From Ceratodon purpureus (taxonomy: Eukaryota > Streptophyta > Bryopsida > Pseudoditrichales > Ditrichaceae): a DNA stretch of 64,000 bases. The DNA lies in contig CM026426.1 of the NCBI GenBank assembly GCA_014871385.1, positions 42,365,613 through 42,429,612 on the forward strand, given 5' to 3'. This document shows positions 35,685-46,184 of the stretch, piece by piece. The notes under the pieces were generated by a model, which saw only the letters and a list, made by a program, of their open reading frames with translations, was not told the DNA's origin and made no database searches. The position numbers were made by a program, and so were the translations under genes. Positions within the stretch are counted from its first letter, which is position 1, and every line of letters begins with the position of its first letter.

Positions 35685-35766
35685 GTACCCTTTTGTACAA
35701 AATCGGGGACCTTGTGTACACACGGTACTTTAAGGTAAACTTTGAACCATCACTATACACACGTAC
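35685..35766 (+). promoter_or_regulatory. Phased GTAC array 3 (5 sites)
   Basis: GTAC at 35685, 35695, 35716, 35725 and 35763, in intron 2 of the transposase gene. It shares the word TTTTGTACAAAAT-like with arrays 1 and 5, and TGTACAC-(n)-GGTACT. Confidence 0.6.
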
Positions 35767-36844
35767 GCCAATTTCATAAATTGCAGGCTTATAAAGATTA
35801 CTGATTATGCACCTCCTTCTAGGCATTTCCCCAAAGCACCATGTAGTGTGGTCCGACGGTTGTGCGAGCCAGTTCAAGGGTGCCCGAGCACTGTATTTTG
35901 TGGCGAAATACCGTGGACTCACGAACGGTTGCACTATGAACTGGAACTTTTTTGGAACGGGACATGGGAAAGGGGAGTGGGACGGTGCAGGCGCTGTGGT
36001 GAAGCGTGCTCTTCGGCAGTCCTAGCTACAGAACACCTGGAGGAGGATGCAGAATGCACATGATGCAGTGTGATTCCTGAACGATAGAATGGCCGGTCGA
36101 GTGGATACCAATTTCGAAAAGACGAGCATCAAGGAGGTCAACCGGTATTTCTGGGAAATTCCCAAGGACTGTATAAGGCAACGAAGCTATGAATGTGAGA
36201 CTGTGAAAGGTTTCCAGTCATTACATTCAGTGTACTCATTTGCTGTTGCTGACCCAACGCAACTTTTTGTTCGGAGATTGTCATGCTTTTGTGCATTCTG
36301 TCTAGACGGGGACTCCTCAAATTGCGTGAATACGTCCCATGTTGAAGATTGGGAACTTGTAAAACTAAAACCTCACGATCTTCAGGGAGTGCGAGAGCAA
36401 ATGATGGACCACGATGTATCAGCTAACGAGGACTGGGAGGAGGCTGTAGAAGGCAAAGGATTTGGTAACCTGATTCGGCCGGGTGATAACTTCGTTGTCC
36501 CAGCAATGGAGGGCAACAATGAAGGGGTAGAATTTTATGTTCTCCAGTGCAGTAGGGCAAAATATGAGGTGGATGTTGGGTTCAAATGCCCATGGGGCCC
36601 GGAGTTTGAAGTTGGTGACCTCGTCATACATGGCATTTACTATCAGAAGTGGAACAATGGCTACGTATTCCTCAGCAACTCCCAACCAGCACATATTGAC
36701 GCACATCTTGTGGTGCATGGCAAATTTGCTATGGTTCCAAAGCCAGGTAGACGCAAAGGGGGGGAGGTCACCTACAACAAGTCAGAGGACAGTCTTGCCA
36801 CCATTCGTGCTGGATTAGAGAGGTTTATGGAACACAAAGAGTAG

Positions 36845-38678
36845 GGACTACTTGAAAAAGAAGTACATGGTATCCTACTGGTTTTATTCCCAATTTTGTC
36901 ATGCCTTAGTGCACTTCCTTTGAAGTAATGGAGGAAAATTTAATAATAAACATAAAGCATTCAGAGCCTATGCACATCTTCTTATGCAATTGGTATGTGT
37001 GAATTATTACACTCGTTGAGTCCACGACGCAGTTCTAAAGAAAGCAAACGCTCGTCGGTTCATTGAAGAAAGGGTCTTCTCAAGCAAGGTCCATTGGTCA
37101 CATCAACAAAGTACAAATCAATACTACTTTGTACAGAATAGTACTATAAGTACTGAAATTGTATTCAAATGAGCTTGCCCATACATAATGGTCTCAAACG
37201 GTACTTTGCGAATCATCTCAGAAGGCGTAGCAACGGCATTCAGGTTGATGACATAGGATTCCAGATGGAGGGATCATATTCACGCTCAACTTAGAATGTT
37301 CTCAGTGGACTGCCACATCTGACAGATGCCTTGTAACTCGACCACTGACTGATATATTCATCGTTCAGTTTCTATATGTGCCAAATACAGGCCTCGTGGG
37401 CGACAATAATTTGTAACATCGCATATTTTTAGCCATATGTTCCCAGTAGACAAAGTGATTCTCAATGGAGACAAATTGGGGTCTTGTAGAATGACAGGTG
37501 GACGAAATATGTAGGATCAGGTGGGAATATTTAGGGTACGATGGGAATCTTTAGGGTATGTGGGGATTTCTTAGGGTTTCTAGGGTTTATGGTTTTGGGT
37601 GTCATCATCTAAGTTATAAGATCTATAACTAATATGAATTCAAAAATGACTAGAACATTATTATTAAGTTGTATATTACCCTTTTGTTGTCTTCTTAACA
37701 TGTTGTAATGGTTTAATTCATTCATGGAATCATAGGATCGTATACTTGATTATTGGAAAGTGGAAGTAATATTTTTTAAAATCATGTTCTTTAAAAGGTC
37801 TTGTGTTCTCCCATTGCACGAATAATGTAATTAATTCTTTATACTAATTAGTTTGTTGTTTAGGCATATGCATATTTTCAACAAAAATGGCTATTGCGAA
37901 TATTTTATATATATTATAAATAAATATGCATTACTATATTTTTATATCAGTCAATATGAACTACGTCTCCAATATTTAAGTGTTCATCATATAATTAAAT
38001 AATGCACATTATCCTAAACAAGCATCCAAAATCAATTAATTGAAGAACGATTACTTCAATACTATATTCCCTTAATTCTATTACCTATGTTTCTAAGTTA
38101 TACATTATCAATTATATCTTATTAAAGTTTTGATCTTTCTTAATACTTGTATTTAAAAGATAGGAAACATGAAAAATGATAATATTTGGACTAATACATT
38201 TACAATGTATCATATATAATCAGATAATATACGTGCTTAACTGTCATCTTTATGCAAAGACATGCATGGCTCCTATTTGTCCAACCTCGTAATACACTTC
38301 GTCACCGTCACCGTCTAGCCCCTCCTTACAATTCAGAGCTAATATCTATGAATTCAATATATTGTGACGGGTTTGGGCGGGTGGCGTTTGAGGGCGGGGG
38401 AGGATGGGAGTGGTGCGGGTACGCAGTGAGGTCGCAGCCTCGGGAGTTGCCGTGTTGTGAGGTCGCAGCCTGGGGAGTCCGCTCGTCTGGTCGTGCATGT
38501 TCTTGCAGTTCCTTTGTTGGATGTTGAGAGACTGTGTCTGAGTGGTGTGGATGTTGAGAGGTGAGAGTTGCGGCCGCTTTTCTTCGCTTTCCTTTGCATG
38601 TTGCCTCCTGTTTCTCGTTGTCTTCCGTTCTTAACTTGAAGTCTATCTCGTAGTGCCTGCTTGGAATTCTTTGTGGCC
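36845..38678. other. Intergenic stretch, AT-rich, no gene supported
   Basis: 3' flank of the transposase gene. It contains a phased GTAC array near 37111 and TTTAGGG-like words at 37531-37590 (GGGTTTCTAGGGTTTATGG). 37600-38250 is AT-rich with no readable frame. Confidence 0.5.
37111..37204 (+). promoter_or_regulatory. Phased GTAC array 4 (5 sites)
   Basis: GTAC at 37111, 37131, 37141, 37150 and 37201: steps of 20, 10, 9 and 51 bp, again close to whole helical turns. Located about 270 bp downstream of the transposase stop codon. Confidence 0.55.
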
Positions 38679-39318
38679 ATGACCAAGCGGAAATTCCCTA
38701 ACTCTAAACATGTTCAGAAGCTCATCACCTCGTACTTTTCGTTGTATAGTCGACATACTTCTCATGCCGATGTAGTCACCGAGTTTAATTCCTTGCTTAC
38801 CACAACAGACGGCTATGTCTCAGAAACTCAAGAGTCAAAGCAGGGAAACATTGCATTCTATCTAGGACTTTGCAACACTGTAGAGAGCTCTCCAAGTCGG
38901 GTTGTTAGAAGCAGTGCGGCATTGTTTGGGCGAGCAGGTGTGGTAGAGGTAGAATCCCTCCATCACTATCCTACCACCAGTTGTGAGTCGGCTAATCGTC
39001 AGAGGACATGAAGGTTGGTATTCTCCGTTGTTTACTAGTTTACTTTCAGATTTGCTTCCAAAATTTCTCGCAATATCTCGCAGGAATAGAAGAAGCCTTC
39101 AACTTCTCAACTATGTACTGTTTTGTACATAATGTACACTGGTGTCTACGTTTGGGTACTGACGGGTAGTTCGCAAATGCGATGTTTCTATCCAGTTTTT
39201 TCAAGTGGGTTCTTTGCAAGGACGATATGAGAGCATACTGGAAGCGCTGAGATTTTGCTTTGGTCCGTTTTGTGGAAGAAGCGCACTTAGGGAACTGGGG
39301 TCAGCTACACATGCCACT
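38679..39318 (+). CDS. Orphan gene, two exons proposed
   Basis: Exon 1 from the ATG at 38679 (MTKRKFPNSKHVQKLITSYFSLYSRH...) is open to a TGA at 39009-39011. A donor must lie before or at this stop, for example near GACATGAAG|GTTGGT just beyond it. A second coding-looking exon follows TTTTTTCAAG near 39206: VGSLQGRYESILEALRFCFGPFCG...GSATHATV, ending ACT|GTAAGA at about 39318. The intron between them carries GTAC array 5. The basic N-terminus suggests nuclear or DNA-binding function, but I recognise no domain. Probably an accessory gene of a neighbouring element. Confidence 0.4.
39115..39159 (+). promoter_or_regulatory. Phased GTAC array 5 (4 sites)
   Basis: GTAC at 39115, 39125, 39134 and 39156: steps of 10, 9 and 22 bp, nearly the same pattern as array 1. 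It lies in the proposed intron of the gene at 38679-39318. Confidence 0.6.
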
Positions 39319-39751
39319 GTAAGAGCCTCTTCTATCCCTTGTATTAGTTGTATTGGAATTTATTGAACTTCAATTTTGCATAGTCTTAGAGTGTACTCTG
39401 TAGTATAGATTGTAATGGACGACTTTGGATTGTGAGTGTTTGCTACTTTCTAGTATATTGTTGGTACAATATTCCCTTGCAATAGTAGTTTGTTGGAGTG
39501 ACGATACTATAAGGGGTATTTAAGTAATTATGGACAAAACGCTCAATTATGGACTACTATGCATCATCAGTAGACGTCCAATTCATGTGTTATCCCTCAA
39601 ATTTAAAGACAAAGATGTCAAATATTTATGAAAAAATGCATTCCGCTTACAAGGGATAAAATCATTTGAGTGAATTTTAATATAATGTTGAATAGAGGAC
39701 ATCCAAGTCCCACTATCATGGCCGAATCTCTCGGCGAGTGGCTGACTGAGA

Positions 39752-39797
39752 ACCCTAAACCCTAGAAACCCTAAACCCTAGAAACCCTAAACCCTAT
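39752..39797 (+). repeat. Interstitial telomere-like repeat (CCCTAAA type)
   Basis: AACCCTAAACCCTAGAA repeats about 2.5 times (period 19 bp). CCCTAAA is the complement of the plant TTTAGGG telomere unit. The CCCTAGAA variants and short length show this is an interstitial or telobox-like tract rather than a chromosome end. Confidence 0.7.
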
Positions 39798-40010
39798 CCT
39801 TAGAAATCTATCTGTTCTAATAAAAAGAAATACTTGCTCTGCAAAATGTGGATCTGTGAAGTGAAGCGGGTGAAGGGAAGATCGTCGGCGACTCGCTGAG
39901 TGGACACGAGTGCCAGGCATCTCACATTGGGGTGTCCGTCTGTGAGGACTCCGGAGTCGTCGTTTAGAATGAACAGTATTCACGGTCACAACGAATGGAA
40001 GTCCTTTCTA

Positions 40011-40474
40011 GTCAGCTGGCCGCCGACTAGGAGAGCCAACCTCTTCCTCACTGAACCGACCTCTGGAATTTGAAATACATATAAAAATGATGAGTACATA
40101 AAGTCACATAGTGATGCATTAAAAATACATCAGGAAGAAAAGTAACTACCCATATGGTTTAGGGTTTAGGGTGTTCGCCTAAAAGAGCGTTCAAAGGAGA
40201 CAATGCCTGGTCTTGACATTAGAAATTGGGATAAGTTGTCATTTGATAAATTGTAGTCTTCAAAAGTAGACCATACCAGGAGAAGTACAGAATATTGGTT
40301 AATTACGCTTAGATAAATATATGCAAAAGACGATAAGTTATTTCTACTTCGGTTAGTCCGAGTTCAGGTAGTCCTAGTCGGCTACCTGCCGACTAGGAGA
40401 GTATGCGCTAGTAGGCTAGCTGCGGCTAGCTGCAGATAGTTAAGCTAGTCCTAGTCGGCTACCAGTCGAGTAGG
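40011..40474. repeat. Diverged hairpin motifs of the GTCGGC...GCCGAC family
   Basis: GTCAGCTGGCCGCCGAC at 40011-40027, CCTAGTCGG-CTACCTG-CCGACTAGG at 40373-40397 (9 bp stem) and a diverged relative at 40450-40474. They share the GTCGGC/GCCGAC arms with the 17 bp hairpins at 41.8-42.2 and 62.3-63.3 kb. Confidence 0.55.
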
Positions 40475-40646
40475 AGAGTAGGGGCTACTAGACTAGGTCC
40501 ACGTTGGTAACTAGTCGTCCAGAAAACCCTAGAGAAGTGGATTACTAGAACGTTAACCAGTTTACTAGACGAACTCCAACCGGATACTGTAGAAGAAGGT
40601 CGCATACTGTAGAAGTTAGTCGCATATTGTCCAATATTTTGTCGTT

Positions 40647-41562
40647 ATGGGGAGGTGGGGTAGCAATGTGTGGTATCTGCAGTATCAGAAGACACCTGCT
40701 AACGCCGAGGAGCTCCGGCCATGGTTTAGGGCGGTGGTCGCCCGTTCTCGCAACACAGCTATTCCTGCGTTCAAATACATCAGTGAGATTCTGCAGCCAG
40801 GTGCGGAGTGGTTTTGGAGTATTGCTCACACCATAGAGTTGTTGGAGATCTCTGACGCTTCCGGCATCGCCTTCCCACTGACATTGGAGGAGTCTGAGGA
40901 GTCTGAGGAGTCCGAGAGTGTTGGCAGCGTTCACTTCAGCCACACAGGGGAGGTGTCAACGCAAACCATGTCAACTGCAGGGTGGCTCCGCATTGTTGGC
41001 GAAGCATACGACATCTTGGAGGGTGCTGGAAGTCGGTGCTCTGGCCAAGATCAGTGGTGCGGAGGGAACGCAAGCCCGCAGTCCACGTATTCGTCGTTTG
41101 GATCCGTGCATCCATCCGTCGATACTGGGTGTAGTGCTGTCCGAGCCAAGTCCTCCAAGCCGGATAACAATTCACTCGTCAACGCCACACGCACTTCAGC
41201 AACAAGGCGACAACATCCCCCGGTAGCGGTTTACCTCTCTCACCTCCGATTCGGATAATTTCAACTTCGAGCTTTCTGAGGCAGCGGCTTCTAGCGATCG
41301 AGACCACACTGCGGACAAAGCGGACCGTCTTGAGCTGACTACAGAGTCAGAGGAATACAGAGATTGCTGGAGAGCTATGTCCTACTTAGGGCCGAATTTC
41401 CTGACCCCATCTTTCAAGGAACTGTATCCTCCTGGTCGAAAATATGTTCTCAAGTATCACCATCCACCATCAGCGGCCTTCGTTGGCATTCATTACTGCA
41501 CATACTCGGAGGTTCTAATCTCGGGGCAAGCTTTTTGGTTTTTTGGCTTTAGGGTGAATTAG
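40647..41562 (+). pseudogene. Orphan gene with frameshift and one TAG
   Basis: ATG at 40647 opens a frame (MGRWGSNVWYLQYQKTPANAEELRPWF...) with an acidic EESEESEESES tract at 40890-40920. Near 41030 the plausible frame changes to ARSPRIRRLDP...SITIHSS-like sequence, reaching a TAG at 41227, then TSDSDNFNFELSEAAASSDRDHTADKADRLELTTESEEYRDCWRAM and GPNFLTPSFKELYPPGRKYVLKYHHPP...ending at 41562. The C-terminal part alternates strand-like segments and could be a small beta-rich module, but I do not recognise it. The gene converges on the DUF7869-like gene. Confidence 0.4.
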
Positions 41563-41812
41563 TGTGTGTTAGAATTGTCCAGCTCGTTTTCAATAGAGGT
41601 GCTTCACACACTCGTACAGTTGTAGAATTCATGGTTAGCATTTGTTACTGAGGCTTTAGAAGTAGTGGCATCTCTGATGTATACACAATACAAAGTAACA
41701 TGTAAAGGGCGGAACACTACCGTTGTACTCCGATAAGAATATAATGAAATGGATAAATATTTTTTCCCAGTTTCTCAAAGCGCATAGTGGTTCTACCAAT
41801 GTTGTGGAAAGC

Positions 41813-42151
41813 GTCGGCGGGCAGCCGACTAGTGTAACAGTGTCCACCGTAAAAATCACAGGCCATACAATATAGACCAGTCTCACAAAGTCACCGATCA
41901 TGATGCTTATCTAACATGGTTAGAGGCATCGGCGGACAGCCGACGACCACCGAAGAAGGAAAAGTAAGGCATCAGAACAACAAATAGAAGACAAAGCGTA
42001 ATACATGACTAGTATTGGGTCTATGGTAAAATACAATTCTTATTCGAAGGAATCACAGTGTTTACAATATTCAACTCTAACGTTTACAGAGGAAACCATG
42101 ACAAGCTACGTCTTCTACAGCTAAGGTCACAATCGTCGGCGGGCAGCCGAC
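41813..42151. repeat. Three copies of a 17 bp hairpin motif
   Basis: GTCGGCGGGCAGCCGAC at 41813-41829 and 42135-42151, and ATCGGCGGACAGCCGAC at 41928-41944. Each is a 6 bp stem with a 5 nt loop. The last copy overlaps the stop codon of the DUF7869-like gene (TAG = 42153-42151 on the minus strand), so its arrival may have set that protein's C-terminus. Confidence 0.85.
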
Positions 42152-44085
42152 TAGTCTTCCTCCTCGTCATTCCAGTTCATCGAGATTCCATGCGATTCGT
42201 AGTTTGCCATGGCAGCAATCACAACCTCTTCGGGTATTAGATGGGACTTTGGGGGCCCCTCATGCGTAGTTTTCTTGGTCCTATGAGTGTACTCCACCCA
42301 CTCCACCCACTCCGCAAGAGTCAACTCCCTTTCCCACCGTCTTGTCCAGCACTCTCTCGCAACTTTCTTCTTACCTTCCTTCTTGCCCTTCATCGGAGTC
42401 CACCATTCAACCTTGAATTTACCGTAATTAGGACCAGGCTCTGTTATAACAGGCTCTATCACGCTACCCATCCAAATGGGTAGGTGGTCTTCCTTACACG
42501 GACGACAGAACACCCAATCGCCACGTAAAACGTCACGATATGGGTTAAACACAGACTTCGGCCTAGAGTTTTTCGGACTGCAGAAAGGATAGGGCTCCAC
42601 CTCATCCTCGTCACCGGGACGAATATCCGGATCTGGTATATATTCGTCCTCTGCATCGAATGTGGTGACGTGGTCCCGCTTCTAGTCTAAGATAGGCCAG
42701 AATCCTTCCTGTAAGGTGGCGGAATTGGGGGGCAGTGGCTCGTTGACTTCCTTTAAAATTCGCTCCCAATACAGTACGTATGGTAACATGTCTTGTGCGT
42801 ATTTCTTATCCTGAGCCATGCCAGTTCTCCAGTACTCAATGTACTTAGATAATCCACTTTTAATGAAATTTCTCTTCTCTGAACACTCTGCTGCCCTTGC
42901 CACCTCTTTATCTGCGTTCCTCTTGCCCTCATCGACTTCAACACTACCCCATAAGTGCTTATGAGGAACCGGTTTGGGATCACCGACGGACAAACGTGGT
43001 TTACCCTCTTTGTCTGCCGTCCACATTTTCACGGGTTTGCCAGGTGGAAGCCATGACGGATCAGTTGCACGCTTCTTGTACCTCATCACGGGCCACCCCG
43101 CATCCTCCCCATCCTCCACTACATAAAACTTAAAAAGATGCATTTCACTGTGACCTTCTATCGCATTACCTCCGTCGTGATGAAAATCAGCAACATAACT
43201 TTTGAAGTCTGCCACTTCCTGAACAACCTCTGGAATAAAGGCAACTGTCTTGTGAGAATCCATGAATGCCTTCATAAGGTCGGCAAGGCAGTATGTGTTC
43301 TTTCGCTTAATGAGTTTTGACAGGTGACTGAAGTGGGCGTCGATGTCCTCATGTGTGTGTCCCACAATCAGGAAACCAACTGTAACTTCCTTGAATATTC
43401 GCCTCGCCGTCAGCAATGAGCAGAATGCAAGAAGAAACCGGTTCTTGTTGTCCTTCGCTAAATTGTCAAGCTGGAGATACAACTTCTTTGGCAAAGGAAC
43501 AGCAGGCCTACCAGGCAGAGGTGGAGTGAGTGGTTCATCTCTAGAGGGTGGAATTGAGGGGATGCAACGTGACGATCCATGCATTAGCGCTTCAAAGAAT
43601 TCATTCTGTGGCGGAGCCTCGAAGAGTGCTTTTGACTCCCGGACAGGTAGTCTCTCCAAGGCACGGAATACCCTGCACAACGAGGAGATTGTGAAATTTG
43701 GGTGCTGATAGTTCGAATGCCTGGTCCTATCCTCTGTCAAGCTCTGCCACTCGTCCGACCCTCTAGGATACTTGGCAATGAGTTCAACGAGGAAGTCACA
43801 CTCAATGCACTTGGAGAAATTACTTCCTACCGCCTTGACCTCAACGTTGCGGAAGTACTCCTTCCTCATGCGACTAACAGAGGACTGCGAAATCGGCTTC
43901 GCGTTGCACTGCTCATTGACATTAGAAAAGTTTTCGAGTCTCCAAGGGGCCCTGTGGAAGATCAGGGGGGCAGCAAGTTTGTGGCGGGGAAAGGACTTAC
44001 AATGTACAAAAACCTTGCTGGCACGGTGGGTGCCACCTTTGCTTGGGACATTGTCGTTGCTCCCAGGTACTAGAACCACAGCCAA
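42151..44085 (-). pseudogene. DUF7869-like transposase relative, intact except one TAG
   Basis: A single frame runs 644 codons with one TAG at 42682-42684. Numbering from the open frame start (no ATG; the first exon may begin near 43960): KCIECDF at 92-98 (zinc-like pair), LQLDNLAKDNKNR at 204-216, and VGHTHEDIDAHF at 241-252. These last two blocks are the signature I associate with DUF7869 proteins of eukaryotic DNA transposons. Beyond the TAG the frame continues DHVTTFDAEDEYIPDPDIRPGDEDEVEPYPF and a basic, Trp-rich module (DVLRGDWVFCRPCKEDHLPIWMG, FKVEWWTPMKG), possibly a reader-type barrel. One CAG to TAG or similar change would account for the break. Two accessory genes lie upstream on the same strand. 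Confidence 0.65.
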
Positions 44086-44844
44086 TCAGGTTCGACATCC
44101 ATTTCTGCGAGTACCAAGTGCTGTGTGCGGTAGCGATGGTACCTTGATTAAACAACTATTCTCCACTTGATGTGGTGAACATTATTTTAGAACTTGTTGT
44201 CCTGAGAGATGGAATAGATTAAGCGGAATAGATTGGCGGGAACATATAGTTGGGTTACACGTCGGTGCTTCACCACTGATCCAGCCTTGTTAGTTTATCG
44301 ACAAAAATGCAGTGTTCATTGTTGCAACCGCAAGAGTATAGATAAGTAGCAAAACTACGTGCTGACAACCTTGAATAAAAATTTCCGCAAAGATTATAAC
44401 AATGTGTGCAATGACATGCTTATATCAAATGCATCGCATGCTTGGGCTGCGTTTACAAACATCTTGCTACAATTTTTGAATGTTATTCTAAGTTCACAAA
44501 ATCTACCACAAAACCAACAAGCTTAACAAACTTAACAAGCTCACCAACAAACCTCCAAGCAATGTATACATTATAGCAGACCACCTGATACAACATTCTG
44601 TATGGTTCAGAACTTCCGCAAGAGCTCTTCAAATTAAGAAACGATACTCTATTTACAAGAGGAAAACATTGAGTTAGTCTGCAACTTCAAGGCCCAGGAA
44701 AGTCTTTGTCCATCAATATCACCAAAATGAAAGCATTATGTAAGTCTGAAATTCGAAGAGTTTAAGGTTATGGTCTGTGAACAACGTGTATGTAGCTAAA
44801 AACGTTGAAGTCCTCAGAATTTCCCATTTTCGCAGTAACATGTA

Positions 44845-45508
44845 CTACCCGCTTGTCTGCGTGGCTGCATAAAGCACAATGGCATTATGCTGTAATGGGC
44901 TCGGTGTAGGAAGTCCGAGTGACTGCTGGCGTGCATCAGCAACCTTCGCTTGAGCACGAGTCAACAAATCAACTGCCGCGTGGTGTGCTTCACCCTGCGT
45001 TGCGCAGATGGACTCGAGCCTCTGCACCTCCTCCTGAAAAGCGGCTTCTGCTGCTCGCAAAGTATCAAGGTCAGAGGCCAAGGACTTCACCTCCGCGGCC
45101 TTGTTTGCGTAATCTGCAGCTGAAGCGCCCTCACGCAGAAGTTGCTTTGCCTCCTTTGATGCTGCAAGATAAGCTGCATGAAGTGCATCCGCGGCGTTGT
45201 CGTCCTCCTCACGCAACTTCTCCAAGGCGGAGTCGAGCTTCATCCGCGCCTCCTTCAGAAGCGCTTCTGTCTTAGCAACCTCCTTTGCTGCGGCTAACTC
45301 CTCCTCCTTTGCGCCAGCAAGTGCATCTTGAGTCTGCGTGCTTTTGTTGCAAGTAACCGCTGCTTTGCAAACAGGAAGCACACATTGAGGTAAGTAGGTC
45401 TTCATAAATCGATTGTGCGTGGTCAGTAAGTAGATTCATCACAGAAGAAAACTCCCCATAAACCAGAGGCAATGTTTTAGTCTTGAGCTCACAAAATTCC
45501 ACCCTCAT
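44845..45508 (-). pseudogene. Coiled-coil accessory gene (second part of family locus A)
   Basis: ATG at 45508 opens MRVEFCELKTKTLPLVYGEFSSVMNLLTDHAQ. Near 45405 the frame shifts to a long Ala/Glu/Lys-rich coiled coil (AGAKEEELAAAKEVAKTEALL...LRAAEAAFQEEVQRLESI) ending at 44845. The arrangement parallels exon 2 of the gene at 51-53 kb, where a leader precedes an Arg/Glu/Lys coiled coil. No RING-like finger is visible after it. It sits 760 bp upstream of the DUF7869-like gene on the same strand, so it is a candidate transposon accessory protein. Confidence 0.5.
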
Positions 45509-46184
45509 TTTTAGCGAATTGCAAAGACGTCAAATATCAGAAACAATGAAATGCTCTTCTGAAATGATATGGAGGCGGAAGTCATAAATGATTAAGCCAA
45601 CGCTTGTGGTTATCTTTTTTTTTTTTAAAAAAAAACATTGCAAGGATTGGTTGAGTATCATTCAGTAGATGAGTACTGAAGACTCTGAGGGTGGTGGACT
45701 CTACAATTTTTGATTCTTTCTACAAAATTGAACTTTTCTAATTATGTGCAAAAAATAGAACTAGTTTCCAATCCGCCAACACGAACTTCTGAAAGTTCCG
45801 TATTACTTTTGAGAAATTTCAAAAATAAATCCCAATCCGGGTATCAAGTGGTCTCACGGTTCATACCCCCCAGCACCTTGCACGAATCAACAAAACAGTC
45901 CGCAAATTTATTCAATGCTACGATGTTCATTCTGATCTTATCCCTAATCAACTGACTTGTTGAGAAGTTGTTACCGCATATTTATCTTGATTATGTAGGA
46001 ATCAATTCCAAATGTGTTCAGACTGGACGAGGCAATGAAAGGATGAAACAAAAAACATCGAATATAACACTTTCACAAAACCTTAAAAGTAAAGAGCATC
46101 GTCGTTACAGAGTGGAAAATGAAAGACAAAAAACGAGAAACATGTAAGCACACAACATAAAGGCTCAAAACAGATCCTCTCAAA

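Larger units (their letters stand above)
33621..36844 (+). pseudogene. DDE-type transposase gene with zinc-binding and C-terminal reader-like regions
   Basis: Exon 1 (33621-34397; Arg/Glu-rich start, helix-turn-helix-like KVHPRNLRVAISRRRTVRLAG) ends CTCAG|GTATAA. Exon 2 starts after TTGTAG at 34645 with SSFYKRFVEAHPDTPIKL, then a Cys-rich zinc-binding block (NVGCCRYH, DTCQCECDVC, GTCAECGISKLPICP). A frameshift near 35050-35095 leads to HIDFAENY (D1 at 35286). Exon 3 (about 35787 on) has VVWSDGCASQFKGA (D2 at 35855) and GHGKGEWDGAGAVVK (E at 35975), then TAG 36023, TGA 36071, a second Cys cluster (LSCFCAFC) and a BAH/SH3-like segment FVVPAMEGNNEGVEFYVLQC to the TAG at 36842. The D-D-E triad indicates an RNase H-fold transposase. 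Superfamily unassigned. At least two stops and one frameshift make it inactive. Confidence 0.75.

Noticed and set aside
39752..39797. Chromosome end (telomere)
   Set aside because: Only about 46 bp with CCCTAGAA variants, surrounded by ordinary sequence on both sides.
43343..44170. Plus-strand ORFs opposite the DUF7869-like gene
   Set aside because: They are antisense shadows. The minus frame carries the conserved QLDN and GHTHEDID motifs.
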